NCBI GenBank assembly: GCA_964437815.1
Contig: CAYTIE010000006.1
Span: forward strand, 1-49,045
DNA length: 49,045 nt
Direction: 5' to 3'
Source: Marisimplicoccus sp964437815
Lineage (GTDB): Bacteria; Bacteroidota; Bacteroidia; Flavobacteriales; Flavobacteriaceae
The notes under the pieces: generated by a model
What the model was told of the DNA's origin: nothing
Seen by the model: only the letters and a program-made list of their open reading frames with translations
The model's database searches: none
Shown: positions 25,918 through 34,687 of the stretch, in pieces
Layout of the letters: the number at the start of each line of letters is the position of its first letter
How positions within the stretch are numbered: the first letter of the stretch is position 1
Position numbers and translations under genes: made by a program

Positions 25918-26790
25918 ATGAAAAAGATAAATATATATTTAATAAGTTTAGCCATGATGGCTTTCTCATGTTCTGAAGATTTTTCTTCTGACGAATATGG
26001 TGGATACGAAATGTTGACTGACTACATGCTTAAAGAGTATCAAGTTGGTGCTGCACTTAGAACAATTACAGAATCAGGATCTTATAGATTCTTTGATGCT
26101 GCTAATTCAGTTTGGTCAGCTACACTTGAACCTCACGATCATCAAAGCGGTGGGTTAACAGAAAGTGTTGACTGGTATGTTTCTAATGGTGGAAATAACG
26201 AAGTTCTTGCTAGAACTGTTTCCAGAAGTGAAATGTACGACGGTCCTGTAGGTCTTCCTAGAATGGACATATCAATGTCTCTTACAGAAGCAGGTGGTTT
26301 AGTTGGTGGATATGCAGGTGGAAACACTATTATTCACAGAATGGTACTAAACCTAACTGATGGTAGAAGTTTTTCTACTGAATCTGTATCAGGGCCATTG
26401 ACTCAGTCATATTTTAAATCTCCTTTCCAATATCGAAAGACTATTACGTGTTTTATGGATGCAGGAATTGTTGCTGCAGTTCCAGGTCTTTATACTATAA
26501 ACGCGACTGATAGTTGGGGTGATGGATGGAATGGAGCTGCTGTTGTTGCAGTTATTGATGGAGTAGAATATTCAACTTCATTCAACGGTGGATCAAGCTA
26601 TACTGAAACTTGGACTGTTCCTGCTGGTGCTAGCACCATGGGATTCAAGTTTGTAAGTGGATCTTGGGACTCTGAGGTAGATTTTAATATTGTCTACGCT
26701 AAACTTGATGGATCAAACTCGCAGACTGCTCTTCCTAATGTAGGAGCAAGCCCTGCTACAGGTTTCTATGCATTAAGTGTATGTCAATAA
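25918..26790 (+). CDS. Third lipoprotein of the susCD cassette, with a C-terminal GDGWNG-type domain
   Basis: A 290-residue lipoprotein: the signal peptide ends in MAFSC (Cys18), followed by acidic residues, which favours surface export in this phylum. Residues about 35-180 look like a beta-sandwich, with SESVDWYVSNGG-like and GLPRMDISMSLTEAGGL segments and HRMVLNLTDGRSF. Residues about 190-290 form a second beta domain with PGLYTINATDSWGDGWNGAA and WTVPAGASTMGFKFVSGSWDSE. The SWGDGWNG motif recurs in secreted marine bacterial proteins (from memory). I infer a surface ligand-binding protein analogous in position to SusE/SusF, but have no proof. It lies 14 bases after susD and is followed by a terminator, so it ends the operon. 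The codon style matches susC and susD. Confidence 0.8.
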   Translation: MKKINIYLISLAMMAFSCSEDFSSDEYGGYEMLTDYMLKEYQVGAALRTITESGSYRFFDAANSVWSATLEPHDHQSGGLTESVDWYVSNGGNNEVLARTVSRSEMYDGPVGLPRMDISMSLTEAGGLVGGYAGGNTIIHRMVLNLTDGRSFSTESVSGPLTQSYFKSPFQYRKTITCFMDAGIVAAVPGLYTINATDSWGDGWNGAAVVAVIDGVEYSTSFNGGSSYTETWTVPAGASTMGFKFVSGSWDSEVDFNIVYAKLDGSNSQTALPNVGASPATGFYALSVCQ

Positions 26791-26809
26791 CAGTTTTTTA
26801 AACTGAATA

Positions 26810-26842
26810 AAAGGAGGTTTTTTTAAAACCTCCTTTTTTTTT
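26810..26842 (+). terminator. Intrinsic terminator after the susCD cassette
   Basis: AAAGGAGGTTTT (26810-26821), loop TTT, AAAACCTCCTTT (26825-26836), then further T to 26842: a perfect 12-bp stem plus T-run. A smaller hairpin, CAGTTT/AAACTG at 26791-26805, precedes it. rlmB starts only 3 bases after the T-run, so rlmB needs its own promoter or read-through. Confidence 0.92.
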
Positions 26843-26845
26843 GTT

Positions 26846-27583
26846 ATGGAAAAAAAATTAGAAATTTATGGAGCTAGGTCAATAATTGAAGCAATTAAAG
26901 CTAATCAAGATATTGATAAAGTACTATTATTAAAATCTTCAAAGAGTAGCTTAACAAAATCTTTAATAGATCTAATTATTAAAAAAAACATATCTCATTC
27001 TTTTGTTCCAATTCAGAGGTTTGAAAGGTTAAAAAACAAAAATCACCAAGGGGCATTAGCATTCTTATCCCCTATTAAATTGGCAAATATTCAAGAATTA
27101 ATTGACAATTCTTTAAAAGAAAATGAAAACCCTACATTTATTTTATTAGATGGTATAACAGATGTTAGAAATTTTGGTGCAATAATAAGAACTGCGGTTG
27201 CAGCAAATGTAGCTGGCATAATTGTATCACAAAGTAATAGTGCTCCTATAAATTCAGATGTAGTTAAAACATCTGCTGGCACACTATTTAACATCCCCAT
27301 TTGTAAGGTAAAGAATCTAAAAGATGCAATTATGTATCTAAAAGCATCAAATATTGAGATTATATCATTAACTGAAAAAGCTGAAAAGTCAATTTATGAA
27401 AGAAAGATTAATAAACCTGTAGCTATTATTCTAGGTTCTGAAGATAAAGGTATTTCAAATAGTTTATTAACTATCTCCGACGATAAAATACGCATACCGA
27501 TTAGCAATAAAATAGATTCATTAAATGTATCTGTTGCCTTCTCTGTTATGGTTTTTGAAATAGTAAAACAAAAGGGCTTATAA
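26846..27583 (+). CDS. rlmB: 23S rRNA 2'-O-ribose methyltransferase, TrmH/SpoU family (RlmB-like)
   Basis: A SAM-dependent SPOUT methyltransferase of 245 residues. RlmB methylates the 2'-OH of G2251 in 23S rRNA. The N-terminal substrate-binding domain starts YGARSIIEAI. The catalytic knotted domain has the three SpoU motifs: LLDGITDVRNFGAIIRTA (motif 1), ILGSEDKGIS (motif 2) and SLNVSVAFSVMVFEI (motif 3), with SAGTLFNIPI between. The RlmB assignment rests on length and the N-terminal domain; TrmH-type tRNA methylation remains possible. It begins directly after the terminator of the susCD cassette and is followed 36 bases later by the TamL-like gene. Confidence 0.88.
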   Translation: MEKKLEIYGARSIIEAIKANQDIDKVLLLKSSKSSLTKSLIDLIIKKNISHSFVPIQRFERLKNKNHQGALAFLSPIKLANIQELIDNSLKENENPTFILLDGITDVRNFGAIIRTAVAANVAGIIVSQSNSAPINSDVVKTSAGTLFNIPICKVKNLKDAIMYLKASNIEIISLTEKAEKSIYERKINKPVAIILGSEDKGISNSLLTISDDKIRIPISNKIDSLNVSVAFSVMVFEIVKQKGL

Positions 27584-27619
27584 ATTAAATAATGTAATTT
27601 TGTCTTAAACAGAATATAA

Positions 27620-30151
27620 TTGCATTTTAATAAAATAATATCAATTCTAATCTTATCTCTTGCCTTTATTATTAATGGATGTAGTAATAAAATCTATAAT
27701 AATTATTCTATTCCTTTATTAGATAGCAATAAAGTTAGTATTAATGGTCAGATAAAAAATAACGAACCAATAGAACTATTAATTCAGCCTAGCCCAAATA
27801 AAAAGATTTTTGGAATTCCTTTAGGATTATCTATTTATAATATTGGAAAAAATAATCCAGACTCTATTTTTGATAATTGGTTATCTAAAAACCCAAAGAG
27901 AATTAGCAGATTAAATAAATTTCTTTCCAATAAACAAGTTATTCAACTAAAAAGATACAATAGATTATTTAACAACTGGATAAAATCAACTGGTGAAGAA
28001 CCTGTATTTGTTATTAATACAGATATAGAGAATAACTCTAAAAAGTTAATTCAGTACTACAAGAACAATGGATATTTTGATGTAAAAGTTGAAATTGATT
28101 CGCTAGTAAAAAATAATAAAGCTGAGATAGTATACAAAATAGATACTGACTCAGTATACAGAATTGATACGGTTACTTATAATATTATCCCAAAAGAAAT
28201 TGATTCACTAGTAAATTCAAAAATAGATGAGAGCTTTATTAAAGCAAATGAACCATTTACTATATCAAAATTAATTGATGAAAGAAATAGAATAATTGAT
28301 TTATCAAGAGACAATGGTATTTATAATTTTCAGCAAAGGAGTATTAACTATAAGATACTAATTGATAGTAGTGGGACAGATAAAAAAATTCCAATAATAC
28401 TTAATATAACAGATCTTCCAAGCTCTTTAGAAGATGATATAAATGATGGTTATTCCATAAAAAAAATTAATGAAATAAAAGTTTATGTTGAATCAATTGA
28501 TGAATTATCAAATATAAATAGCTTTACAGATACAACAACATATAAAGGAATAGATATATTCTCAAAAGGAAGCCTTAAATATTCGCCTAAATCTCTAACA
28601 GAACCTATCTTTTTTGATATTGGCGATGTATATAGTGAAAAAAATAAAATTCTAACATCAAGATATTATTCTAATCTTGCAAATTTCAAATACCCTAGCA
28701 TACTTTTTGAAGAGAGTGGAGATGATCTTAGTTCTTTAATTTATCTTATTCCTAGAAAAAGATTTTCTCTTGGTTTTAATATTGATCTAACGCATTCAAA
28801 TATTGAAGACTTTGGAATTTCAGTGGGATCAATATTTGATATTAGAAATATATTTAGAGGAACCGAAAATTTAAGTATAAACTTAAAAAATTCAATAGGA
28901 GCATCAAAAGATATAGGGATTCCGAATGATTCATTTTTTAATTTGTTTGAACTGGGAGGAAACTTAAATCTTAGGATACCTAGAGTACTATTTCCAATAA
29001 ATTTAAATTCATTCATAAATAAAGAAATGAATCCTATTACAAATATTAATATTGGAACTACTGTTCAGAAGAATATTGGTCTAGACAAGCAATATTATAC
29101 TGGTAACTATGAAATTGCATGGTCCCCTACCAAAAGGAGCAAGTTGAATGTAAGGATTTTTGATTTTGAATATGTAAATAACAATAATATTTCAAATTAT
29201 TTTAACGTATATAGAAACTCATATGATAAACTAAATTATATTTCTTCAATTTATAATATTGATCAAAATATTATTAATGAAAATGGGGATTTGATTATTC
29301 CTGAAGGGTCTGACACCTTCATTAATTCTGTATTAAACAATCAAACAACAATTCAGTTTGATTCTGATATATATAGAGATGTAGTTGGTGTATTAGAGCG
29401 AAAAGAAAGACTAACTGATAACAATATAATTGTAGGGTCTTCAATAATATATAATATAAACAGTCAGGAAAGCATTCTTGATGAAGACTTTTATCAATTT
29501 CGCTGGAAACTAGAAACAGTTGGTAATTTATTTAATGAGATTTTAAGGAAAAACAACTTAAATAATGAATCAAAGGTTGAAATTTCAGGAGTATCACCTT
29601 CACAATACTTTAAATCTGAATTTAACTATATAAAACACCTTTCGCTAACCAAAGGAGATGTATTAGCATTTAGAGCTTTTGCTGGAATAGCTATCCCATT
29701 TGGAAACTCTGAAAACATCCCTTTTTCTAGATCCTACTATTCAGGAGGATCTAATGATAATAGAGCATGGAAAGCGTATAAACTTGGGCCTGGTAGTTCA
29801 GACAATTATAATGAATTTAATGAAGCTAACTTTAAATTAGCTTTTAATCTAGAATACAGAACATCATTATTTGGAAAATTTAAAGGAGCTCTATTTGTAG
29901 ATGTTGGAAACATCTGGAATGTTTTTGATGATGTAGAAGATTCTGCAATGAAATTTGATGGATTACAAGATCTTAATGAATTAGCAATAGGAACTGGATT
30001 TGGAGTAAGATATGATTTTAATTTCTTTGTTATTAGACTTGATGTTGGTTTTAAAACATATAATCCATCATATAAGATAGGGTCAAGATGGTTGAATGAT
30101 TATAATATAGATAAAGCCGTATTTAATATTGGAATAAATTATCCTTTTTAG
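27620..30151 (+). CDS. BamA/TamA-family outer-membrane barrel, lipoprotein TamL type
   Basis: An 843-residue outer-membrane protein of the Omp85 superfamily. It starts with a lipoprotein signal, ILILSLAFIINGC (Cys21), as described for TamL, the Bacteroidota variant of the translocation-assembly protein TamA. Residues to about 400 hold POTRA-like segments, for example around YYKNNGYFDVKVEIDSL. The rest is a 16-strand-type barrel. Barrel-end signatures are SRSYYSGGSNDNRAW and FKGALFVDVGNIWNV, and the chain ends INYPF with terminal aromatic Phe. The start is TTG at 27620: the codon just before it is a stop and no ATG fits. The likely job is assembly of outer-membrane or surface proteins together with a TamB homologue, which is not in this window. 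Confidence 0.87.
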   Translation: MHFNKIISILILSLAFIINGCSNKIYNNYSIPLLDSNKVSINGQIKNNEPIELLIQPSPNKKIFGIPLGLSIYNIGKNNPDSIFDNWLSKNPKRISRLNKFLSNKQVIQLKRYNRLFNNWIKSTGEEPVFVINTDIENNSKKLIQYYKNNGYFDVKVEIDSLVKNNKAEIVYKIDTDSVYRIDTVTYNIIPKEIDSLVNSKIDESFIKANEPFTISKLIDERNRIIDLSRDNGIYNFQQRSINYKILIDSSGTDKKIPIILNITDLPSSLEDDINDGYSIKKINEIKVYVESIDELSNINSFTDTTTYKGIDIFSKGSLKYSPKSLTEPIFFDIGDVYSEKNKILTSRYYSNLANFKYPSILFEESGDDLSSLIYLIPRKRFSLGFNIDLTHSNIEDFGISVGSIFDIRNIFRGTENLSINLKNSIGASKDIGIPNDSFFNLFELGGNLNLRIPRVLFPINLNSFINKEMNPITNINIGTTVQKNIGLDKQYYTGNYEIAWSPTKRSKLNVRIFDFEYVNNNNISNYFNVYRNSYDKLNYISSIYNIDQNIINENGDLIIPEGSDTFINSVLNNQTTIQFDSDIYRDVVGVLERKERLTDNNIIVGSSIIYNINSQESILDEDFYQFRWKLETVGNLFNEILRKNNLNNESKVEISGVSPSQYFKSEFNYIKHLSLTKGDVLAFRAFAGIAIPFGNSENIPFSRSYYSGGSNDNRAWKAYKLGPGSSDNYNEFNEANFKLAFNLEYRTSLFGKFKGALFVDVGNIWNVFDDVEDSAMKFDGLQDLNELAIGTGFGVRYDFNFFVIRLDVGFKTYNPSYKIGSRWLNDYNIDKAVFNIGINYPF

Positions 30152-30187
30152 GAATAAGTTTAATATTTTTGTGGTAATATATTCAAT

Positions 30188-31246
30188 TTGAAAAGTAAAC
30201 TCATCTACGGAAATAAAACTCAAAAAGTTTTTGAGATTGCAAAAGAAAAAAAGTTTGCCCTACCAGCTATAAATGTTTCTGGAACAAATACAATAAATGC
30301 AGTTCTTGAAACTGCAAGTAATGTTAATAGTCCAGTAATAATTCAATTCTCTCATGGTGGAGCACATTTTATTGCTGGAAAAGGTATTGATAACTCTAAT
30401 CATAATGCATCAATTTCTGGAGCTATTTCTGGAGCTCATCATATACATAATGTTTGTGATAATTATAAAGCTGAAGTAATAATTCATACTGATCATTGTT
30501 CAAGAAAAAACCTCCCATGGATAGATGGTTTATTAGCATATGGTAATAACTTCTATAATAATAATGGATACCCCCTATTCGGCTCTCATATGATTGATTT
30601 ATCTGATGAACCAATAGAAGATAATATAAATACATGTAAAGAATACCTAAAGATATTAACTGATCTTGAGATGACTTTAGAAATTGAACTTGGGATAACT
30701 GGAGGTGAAGAGGATGGTGTTGATAATACTGGTATTGATTCTACAAAACTATATACTCAACCAGAAGAAGTATCCTATGCATATTCAGAGTTAATTTCAA
30801 TAAGTGAAAATTTTACAATTGCTGCAGCATTTGGAAATGTTCATGGAGTATATAGGCCTGGAAATGTTAGCTTAACTCCTAAAATTTTAAAAAGTTCTCA
30901 AGAATATATATCTAAAAAATTTAAAGTTCCTACTAATTCAATAAATTTTGTTTTTCATGGAGGGTCAGGATCATCATTAGAGGATATTCGAGAGGCAATA
31001 GATTATGGAGTAATTAAAATGAATGTAGACACAGATCTTCAATATGCTTTTACAGAAGGTGTAAGGGAATATATTATAGATAATAAAGAATACCTTTCAT
31101 CTCAAATTGGAAATCCTGAGGGTAAAGATATCCCAAATAAAAAATATTATGACCCAAGGATATGGTTAAGGGAAGGTGAGAATACTTTTAAAAATAGATT
31201 ACAAAAGGCTTTTGAAGATCTAAATAATATAAATACATTAGATTAA
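30188..31246 (+). CDS. fbaA: Fructose-bisphosphate aldolase, class II
   Basis: A zinc-dependent glycolytic and gluconeogenic aldolase of 352 residues. The N-terminal part KVFEIAKEKKFALPAINVSG and QFSHGGAHFIAGKG are typical of the class IIA subgroup (E. coli FbaA-like). IIHTDHCSRK around 98-107 supplies the catalytic Asp102 and zinc ligand His103. Other zinc ligands fall in AFGNVHGVYRPG and FVFHGGSGS, and VIKMNVDTDLQYAFT closes the phosphate site. The start is TTG at 30188, immediately upstream of the conserved N-terminus; no ATG is available in frame. It is followed 12 bases later by accD. Confidence 0.94.
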   Translation: MKSKLIYGNKTQKVFEIAKEKKFALPAINVSGTNTINAVLETASNVNSPVIIQFSHGGAHFIAGKGIDNSNHNASISGAISGAHHIHNVCDNYKAEVIIHTDHCSRKNLPWIDGLLAYGNNFYNNNGYPLFGSHMIDLSDEPIEDNINTCKEYLKILTDLEMTLEIELGITGGEEDGVDNTGIDSTKLYTQPEEVSYAYSELISISENFTIAAAFGNVHGVYRPGNVSLTPKILKSSQEYISKKFKVPTNSINFVFHGGSGSSLEDIREAIDYGVIKMNVDTDLQYAFTEGVREYIIDNKEYLSSQIGNPEGKDIPNKKYYDPRIWLREGENTFKNRLQKAFEDLNNINTLD

Positions 31247-31258
31247 ATATTTTTCTAA

Positions 31259-32122
31259 ATGGCTTGGTTCAAAAGAAAAAGTAAAAAGATTCAAACTACT
31301 ACAGAAGAGAAAAAGGATATACCTGCAGGTTTATGGTATAAAACTCCAACAGGCAAAATTATTGAGACTAAAGAACTCTCTGATAATAAGTATGTTAGTC
31401 CTGAAGATGATTATCATGTTCATATAGGGAGTAAAGAGTATTTTGAAATTTTATTTGACAACAATAAATTTACTGAAATATGTTCTGAAATAAATCCAAT
31501 TGATTTTTTAAATTTTGTTGATCAAAAGAAATACTCTGATAGAATAAAAGAAGCACAAAGTAAAACAGGACTTAAAGATGCTATTAGAGTTGCATATGGA
31601 AAGTCTTATGGAGAGGGTATTGTTATAGCATGTATGGACTTTAAATTTATTGGAGGGTCCATGGGATCAGTTGTTGGGGAAAAAATTGTAAGGGCAATTG
31701 ATTACTCTATTAAAAAGAAGAAGCCTTTATTAATTATTTCCAAATCAGGAGGTGCTAGAATGATGGAATCTGCAACTTCGCTTATGCAAATGGCCAAAAC
31801 TGCAGCAAAATTAAATGAATTATCAGAATCTAAAATACCTTATATATCTCTTTGCACTGACCCTACTACTGGAGGAACAACAGCATCATTTGCAATGCTT
31901 GGTGATATTAATATCTCTGAACCAGGAGCATTAATAGCATTTGCAGGCCCAAGAGTTGTTAAAGACACTACCGGAAAAGATTTACCTGAGGGTTTTCAGA
32001 CAAGTGAATTCCTTTTAGAAAAAGGGTTCTTAGACTTTATTTCTCATAGAAAGAATCTAAAAAAAAGTATTAATCTTTATATTGATTTAATTCAAAATAA
32101 AACACTGCGCAATTATATATAA
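31259..32122 (+). CDS. accD: Acetyl-CoA carboxylase carboxyltransferase subunit beta (zinc-finger cysteines absent)
   Basis: AccD, with AccA, transfers CO2 from carboxybiotin to acetyl-CoA to make malonyl-CoA for fatty-acid synthesis. The crotonase-like core is intact: KFIGGSMGSVVGEKIVRAI, ISKSGGARMMES, CTDPTTGGTTASFAMLGD and ALIAFAGPRVV. In E. coli AccD the N-terminus has a four-cysteine zinc finger. Here the equivalent stretch (GLWYKTPTGKIIETKEL to NKYVSPEDDYHVHIG, residues 24-57) has no cysteine. I recall the same loss in other Flavobacteriia, so it looks like a lineage trait and not damage. At 287 residues the length is normal. accA is not in the window. Confidence 0.93.
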   Translation: MAWFKRKSKKIQTTTEEKKDIPAGLWYKTPTGKIIETKELSDNKYVSPEDDYHVHIGSKEYFEILFDNNKFTEICSEINPIDFLNFVDQKKYSDRIKEAQSKTGLKDAIRVAYGKSYGEGIVIACMDFKFIGGSMGSVVGEKIVRAIDYSIKKKKPLLIISKSGGARMMESATSLMQMAKTAAKLNELSESKIPYISLCTDPTTGGTTASFAMLGDINISEPGALIAFAGPRVVKDTTGKDLPEGFQTSEFLLEKGFLDFISHRKNLKKSINLYIDLIQNKTLRNYI

Positions 32123-32126
32123 TTAG

Positions 32127-32158
32127 TTTAAATTTTAAATTTAAAACTATTATATTTG
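32127..32158 (+). promoter_or_regulatory. Putative rpsO promoter
   Basis: TTTA (32127-32130), 20 bases, TATATTTG (32151-32158): an exact TAnnTTTG -7 box with a near-match -33 box. Transcription would start near 32165, leaving a leader of about 20 bases before the rpsO ATG at 32184. Confidence 0.5.
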
Positions 32159-32183
32159 CAACGCTTAAAAATTATATTAAATA

Positions 32184-32447
32184 ATGTCATTACTTAAAAA
32201 AGAAGATATATTTAAAGAGTTTGGCAATAATGCTAAAGACAGTGGTTCAACAGAAAGTCAAATAGCTCTTTTCTCATCAAGAATTAAGTTATTGTCTGAA
32301 CATTTAAAAGATAATGCTAAAGATTTTAATACAGAAAGGTCTTTGGTTAAGATGGTAGGTAAAAGAAGAAATCTATTAGAATATCTTAAAAAGAATGACA
32401 TTGAAAAGTATAGGGATATAATTAAAAAGTTAGATATTAGAAAGTAA
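32184..32447 (+). CDS. rpsO: 30S ribosomal protein S15
   Basis: An 87-residue ribosomal protein that binds 16S rRNA early in 30S assembly. The core signature DSGSTESQIALFSSRIKLLSEHLK and the following LVKMVGKRRNLLEYLKKND are diagnostic. Length is right for S15. It precedes pnp, the same order as in many bacteria, with a 65-base spacer that contains a possible long stem-loop. A promoter-like box lies just upstream. Confidence 0.97.
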   Translation: MSLLKKEDIFKEFGNNAKDSGSTESQIALFSSRIKLLSEHLKDNAKDFNTERSLVKMVGKRRNLLEYLKKNDIEKYRDIIKKLDIRK

Positions 32448-32450
32448 TAA

Positions 32451-32509
32451 TTTAGTTTGGTTGCCTTTACACATCACACAACATAAAATAGGAATAAACC
32501 AAAACTAAA
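32451..32509 (+). promoter_or_regulatory. Possible stem-loop between rpsO and pnp
   Basis: TTTAGTTTGGTT (32451-32462) can pair with AACCAAAACTAAA (32497-32509): 12 base pairs with one bulged A, around a 34-base loop. The 3' arm ends 3 bases before the pnp ATG, so folding would bury the pnp translation start. By analogy with the E. coli pnp leader, which is cut by RNase III and autoregulated by PNPase, this may be a control element. The stem is mostly A-U, so stability is moderate. Confidence 0.4.
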
Positions 32510-32512
32510 AAA

Positions 32513-34624
32513 ATGAATCCAAAAGTATTTTCGGAAACTATAAAACTCTCTGACGGCAGAGAAATAATAATTGAAACTGGCAAACTAGCTAAACAAGCTC
32601 ATGGTTCCGCTGTAATTAGAATGGGGGACTGTATGATTCTAGCGACTGTAGTATCATCGTATGAAGAGAGCTCACTTGATTTTCTTCCTTTAACTGTAGA
32701 TTATAGAGAAAAATTTGCTGCAGCAGGAAGGTTTCCTGGAGGTTTCTTTAAAAGAGAAGCAAGACCTAGTAATGAAGAAATTTTAACTATGAGAATAGTT
32801 GATAGGGTATTAAGACCATTATTTCCAAAAGACTATCATGCTGAAACACAGGTTATGCTTCAATTAATGTCTCATGATAAAAATGTAATGCCTGACTCAT
32901 TAGCTGGACTTGCTGCATCAACTGTCTTATCTCTTTCTGATATACCATTTGATGGACCAATTTCAGAAGCAAGAGTAGCTAGAGTTGAGGGAAGTTTTAT
33001 TATAAATCCTTCTAAATCTCAATTAGAAGTGTCTGATATAGATATGATGGTAGGAGCTACTGAAGACTCAGTGGTTATGGTTGAGGGTGAATTTGATCAA
33101 ATTTCAGAAGAAGATATGATTAAAGCTATTGAATTCTCTCATGTAGAAATAATAAAGCAAATAAAGGCTCAAAAAGATCTGGCAAAACAACTCGGAATAT
33201 CTGAAGAAAAAAGAGAGTATACTAAAGCTACTGAAGATAAAAATCTTGAAGAGAAAATTGAAAAAGAATACTATGAAAAATGTTATGAAATAGCAAAAAA
33301 AGGATTAACAAAAAGTGAAAGAAGTGACTTATTTAATAATCTAAAAGAGGAATTACTTTCGACATTTAGTGAAGAAGAAATTGAAGAAATTGGGAAGTTA
33401 ATTAATAACTATTTTTCTCAAACTCAAAAGAAGGCAGTTAGAGATCTAGTTCTAAATGAAGGTATTAGGCTTGATGGTCGAAAATCTTCTGAGATTAGAC
33501 CTATATGGACGGAAACTAACTACCTTCCATCAACACACGGATCTGCAATCTTTACAAGAGGTGAGACCCAGGCCTTAGCATCTGTAACTCTTGGAACAAG
33601 TAGAGAAGCTAATGTAATTGATCTTCCAACTGATCAAGGTGAAGAAACATTTTATCTACATTATAACTTTCCTCCTTTTTCAACAGGTGAAGCAAGGCCA
33701 TTAAGAGGAACATCTAGAAGAGAAGTAGGTCATGGTAATCTTGCACAAAGAGCATTAAAAAAAGTTATGCCTATTGATTGTCCATATACAGTTAGAATTG
33801 TTTCAGAAATTTTAGAATCTAATGGTTCATCTTCTATGGCATCAGTTTGTGCTGGTTCGATTGCACTAATGGACGCAGGTGTAAAAATCAAAAAAAATGT
33901 ATCTGGAATTGCTATGGGATTAATAACAGATAATGAAAAACATGCTGTGCTTTCAGATATTTTAGGAGATGAAGATCATCTTGGAGATATGGACTTTAAA
34001 GTCACTGGAACTGAAGACGGAATCACAGCTTGTCAAATGGACATAAAAATAAAAGGACTAAAGCATGAAATTCTAATTGAAGCACTTAATCAAGCTAAAG
34101 AAGGAAGATTAGAAATTCTTAAAAAACTAAATGATGAAATTTCTAAACCTAATGAGACTGTTAAGGATCATGCGCCTAAAATGGTTAAGGTTGAAATCAA
34201 AAAAGATTTTATTGGTATAGTAATTGGCCCGGGTGGGAAAAATATTCAAGAGCTTCAAAAGGAAACTGAAACTACAGTAGTTATAAATGAAGAAGATGAA
34301 AAAGGTATTGTTGAAATCCTTGGAGTTGACCAAGATAAAATTGATAATGCTATAGAAAGAATTAAATCAATGGTTTTTGAACCAGTTAATGGAGAGAAAT
34401 ATAATGTAACTGTCGTAAAAATATTAGATTTTGGTGCTGTAATTGAATTTGTCCCTGGTAAAGAAGCATTATTACATGTATCTGAGATTGCCTGGGAAAG
34501 AGTTGAAAAAGTTACAGATTATCTTAATATAGGGGATAAAATAGAAGTAAAGTATCTCGGAACTGACCCTAGGACTAGAAAACCTAAGATTTCAAGAAAA
34601 GCCTTGTTAAAAAAAAGTGATTAA
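32513..34624 (+). CDS. pnp: Polyribonucleotide nucleotidyltransferase (PNPase)
   Basis: A phosphorolytic 3'-5' exoribonuclease of the RNA-decay machinery, 703 residues. The first RNase PH domain begins with IETGKLAKQAHGSAVIRMGD. The second, catalytic one has IRLDGRKSSEIRPI, THGSAIFTRGETQAL, FPPFSTGEARPLRGTSRRE, ESNGSSSMASVCAGS and GDEDHLGDMDFKVTG. A KH domain (FIGIVIGPGGKNIQEL) and an S1 domain (DFGAVIEFVPGKEALLHVSEI) finish the protein. All parts are present. It follows rpsO and its start lies next to a possible regulatory hairpin. Confidence 0.98.
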   Translation: MNPKVFSETIKLSDGREIIIETGKLAKQAHGSAVIRMGDCMILATVVSSYEESSLDFLPLTVDYREKFAAAGRFPGGFFKREARPSNEEILTMRIVDRVLRPLFPKDYHAETQVMLQLMSHDKNVMPDSLAGLAASTVLSLSDIPFDGPISEARVARVEGSFIINPSKSQLEVSDIDMMVGATEDSVVMVEGEFDQISEEDMIKAIEFSHVEIIKQIKAQKDLAKQLGISEEKREYTKATEDKNLEEKIEKEYYEKCYEIAKKGLTKSERSDLFNNLKEELLSTFSEEEIEEIGKLINNYFSQTQKKAVRDLVLNEGIRLDGRKSSEIRPIWTETNYLPSTHGSAIFTRGETQALASVTLGTSREANVIDLPTDQGEETFYLHYNFPPFSTGEARPLRGTSRREVGHGNLAQRALKKVMPIDCPYTVRIVSEILESNGSSSMASVCAGSIALMDAGVKIKKNVSGIAMGLITDNEKHAVLSDILGDEDHLGDMDFKVTGTEDGITACQMDIKIKGLKHEILIEALNQAKEGRLEILKKLNDEISKPNETVKDHAPKMVKVEIKKDFIGIVIGPGGKNIQELQKETETTVVINEEDEKGIVEILGVDQDKIDNAIERIKSMVFEPVNGEKYNVTVVKILDFGAVIEFVPGKEALLHVSEIAWERVEKVTDYLNIGDKIEVKYLGTDPRTRKPKISRKALLKKSD

Positions 34625-34687
34625 TTTTTTTTAAATAAATCATTTTTTATTAGGTTTTGGAACAATTATTGTGGGAAGATATAACCT

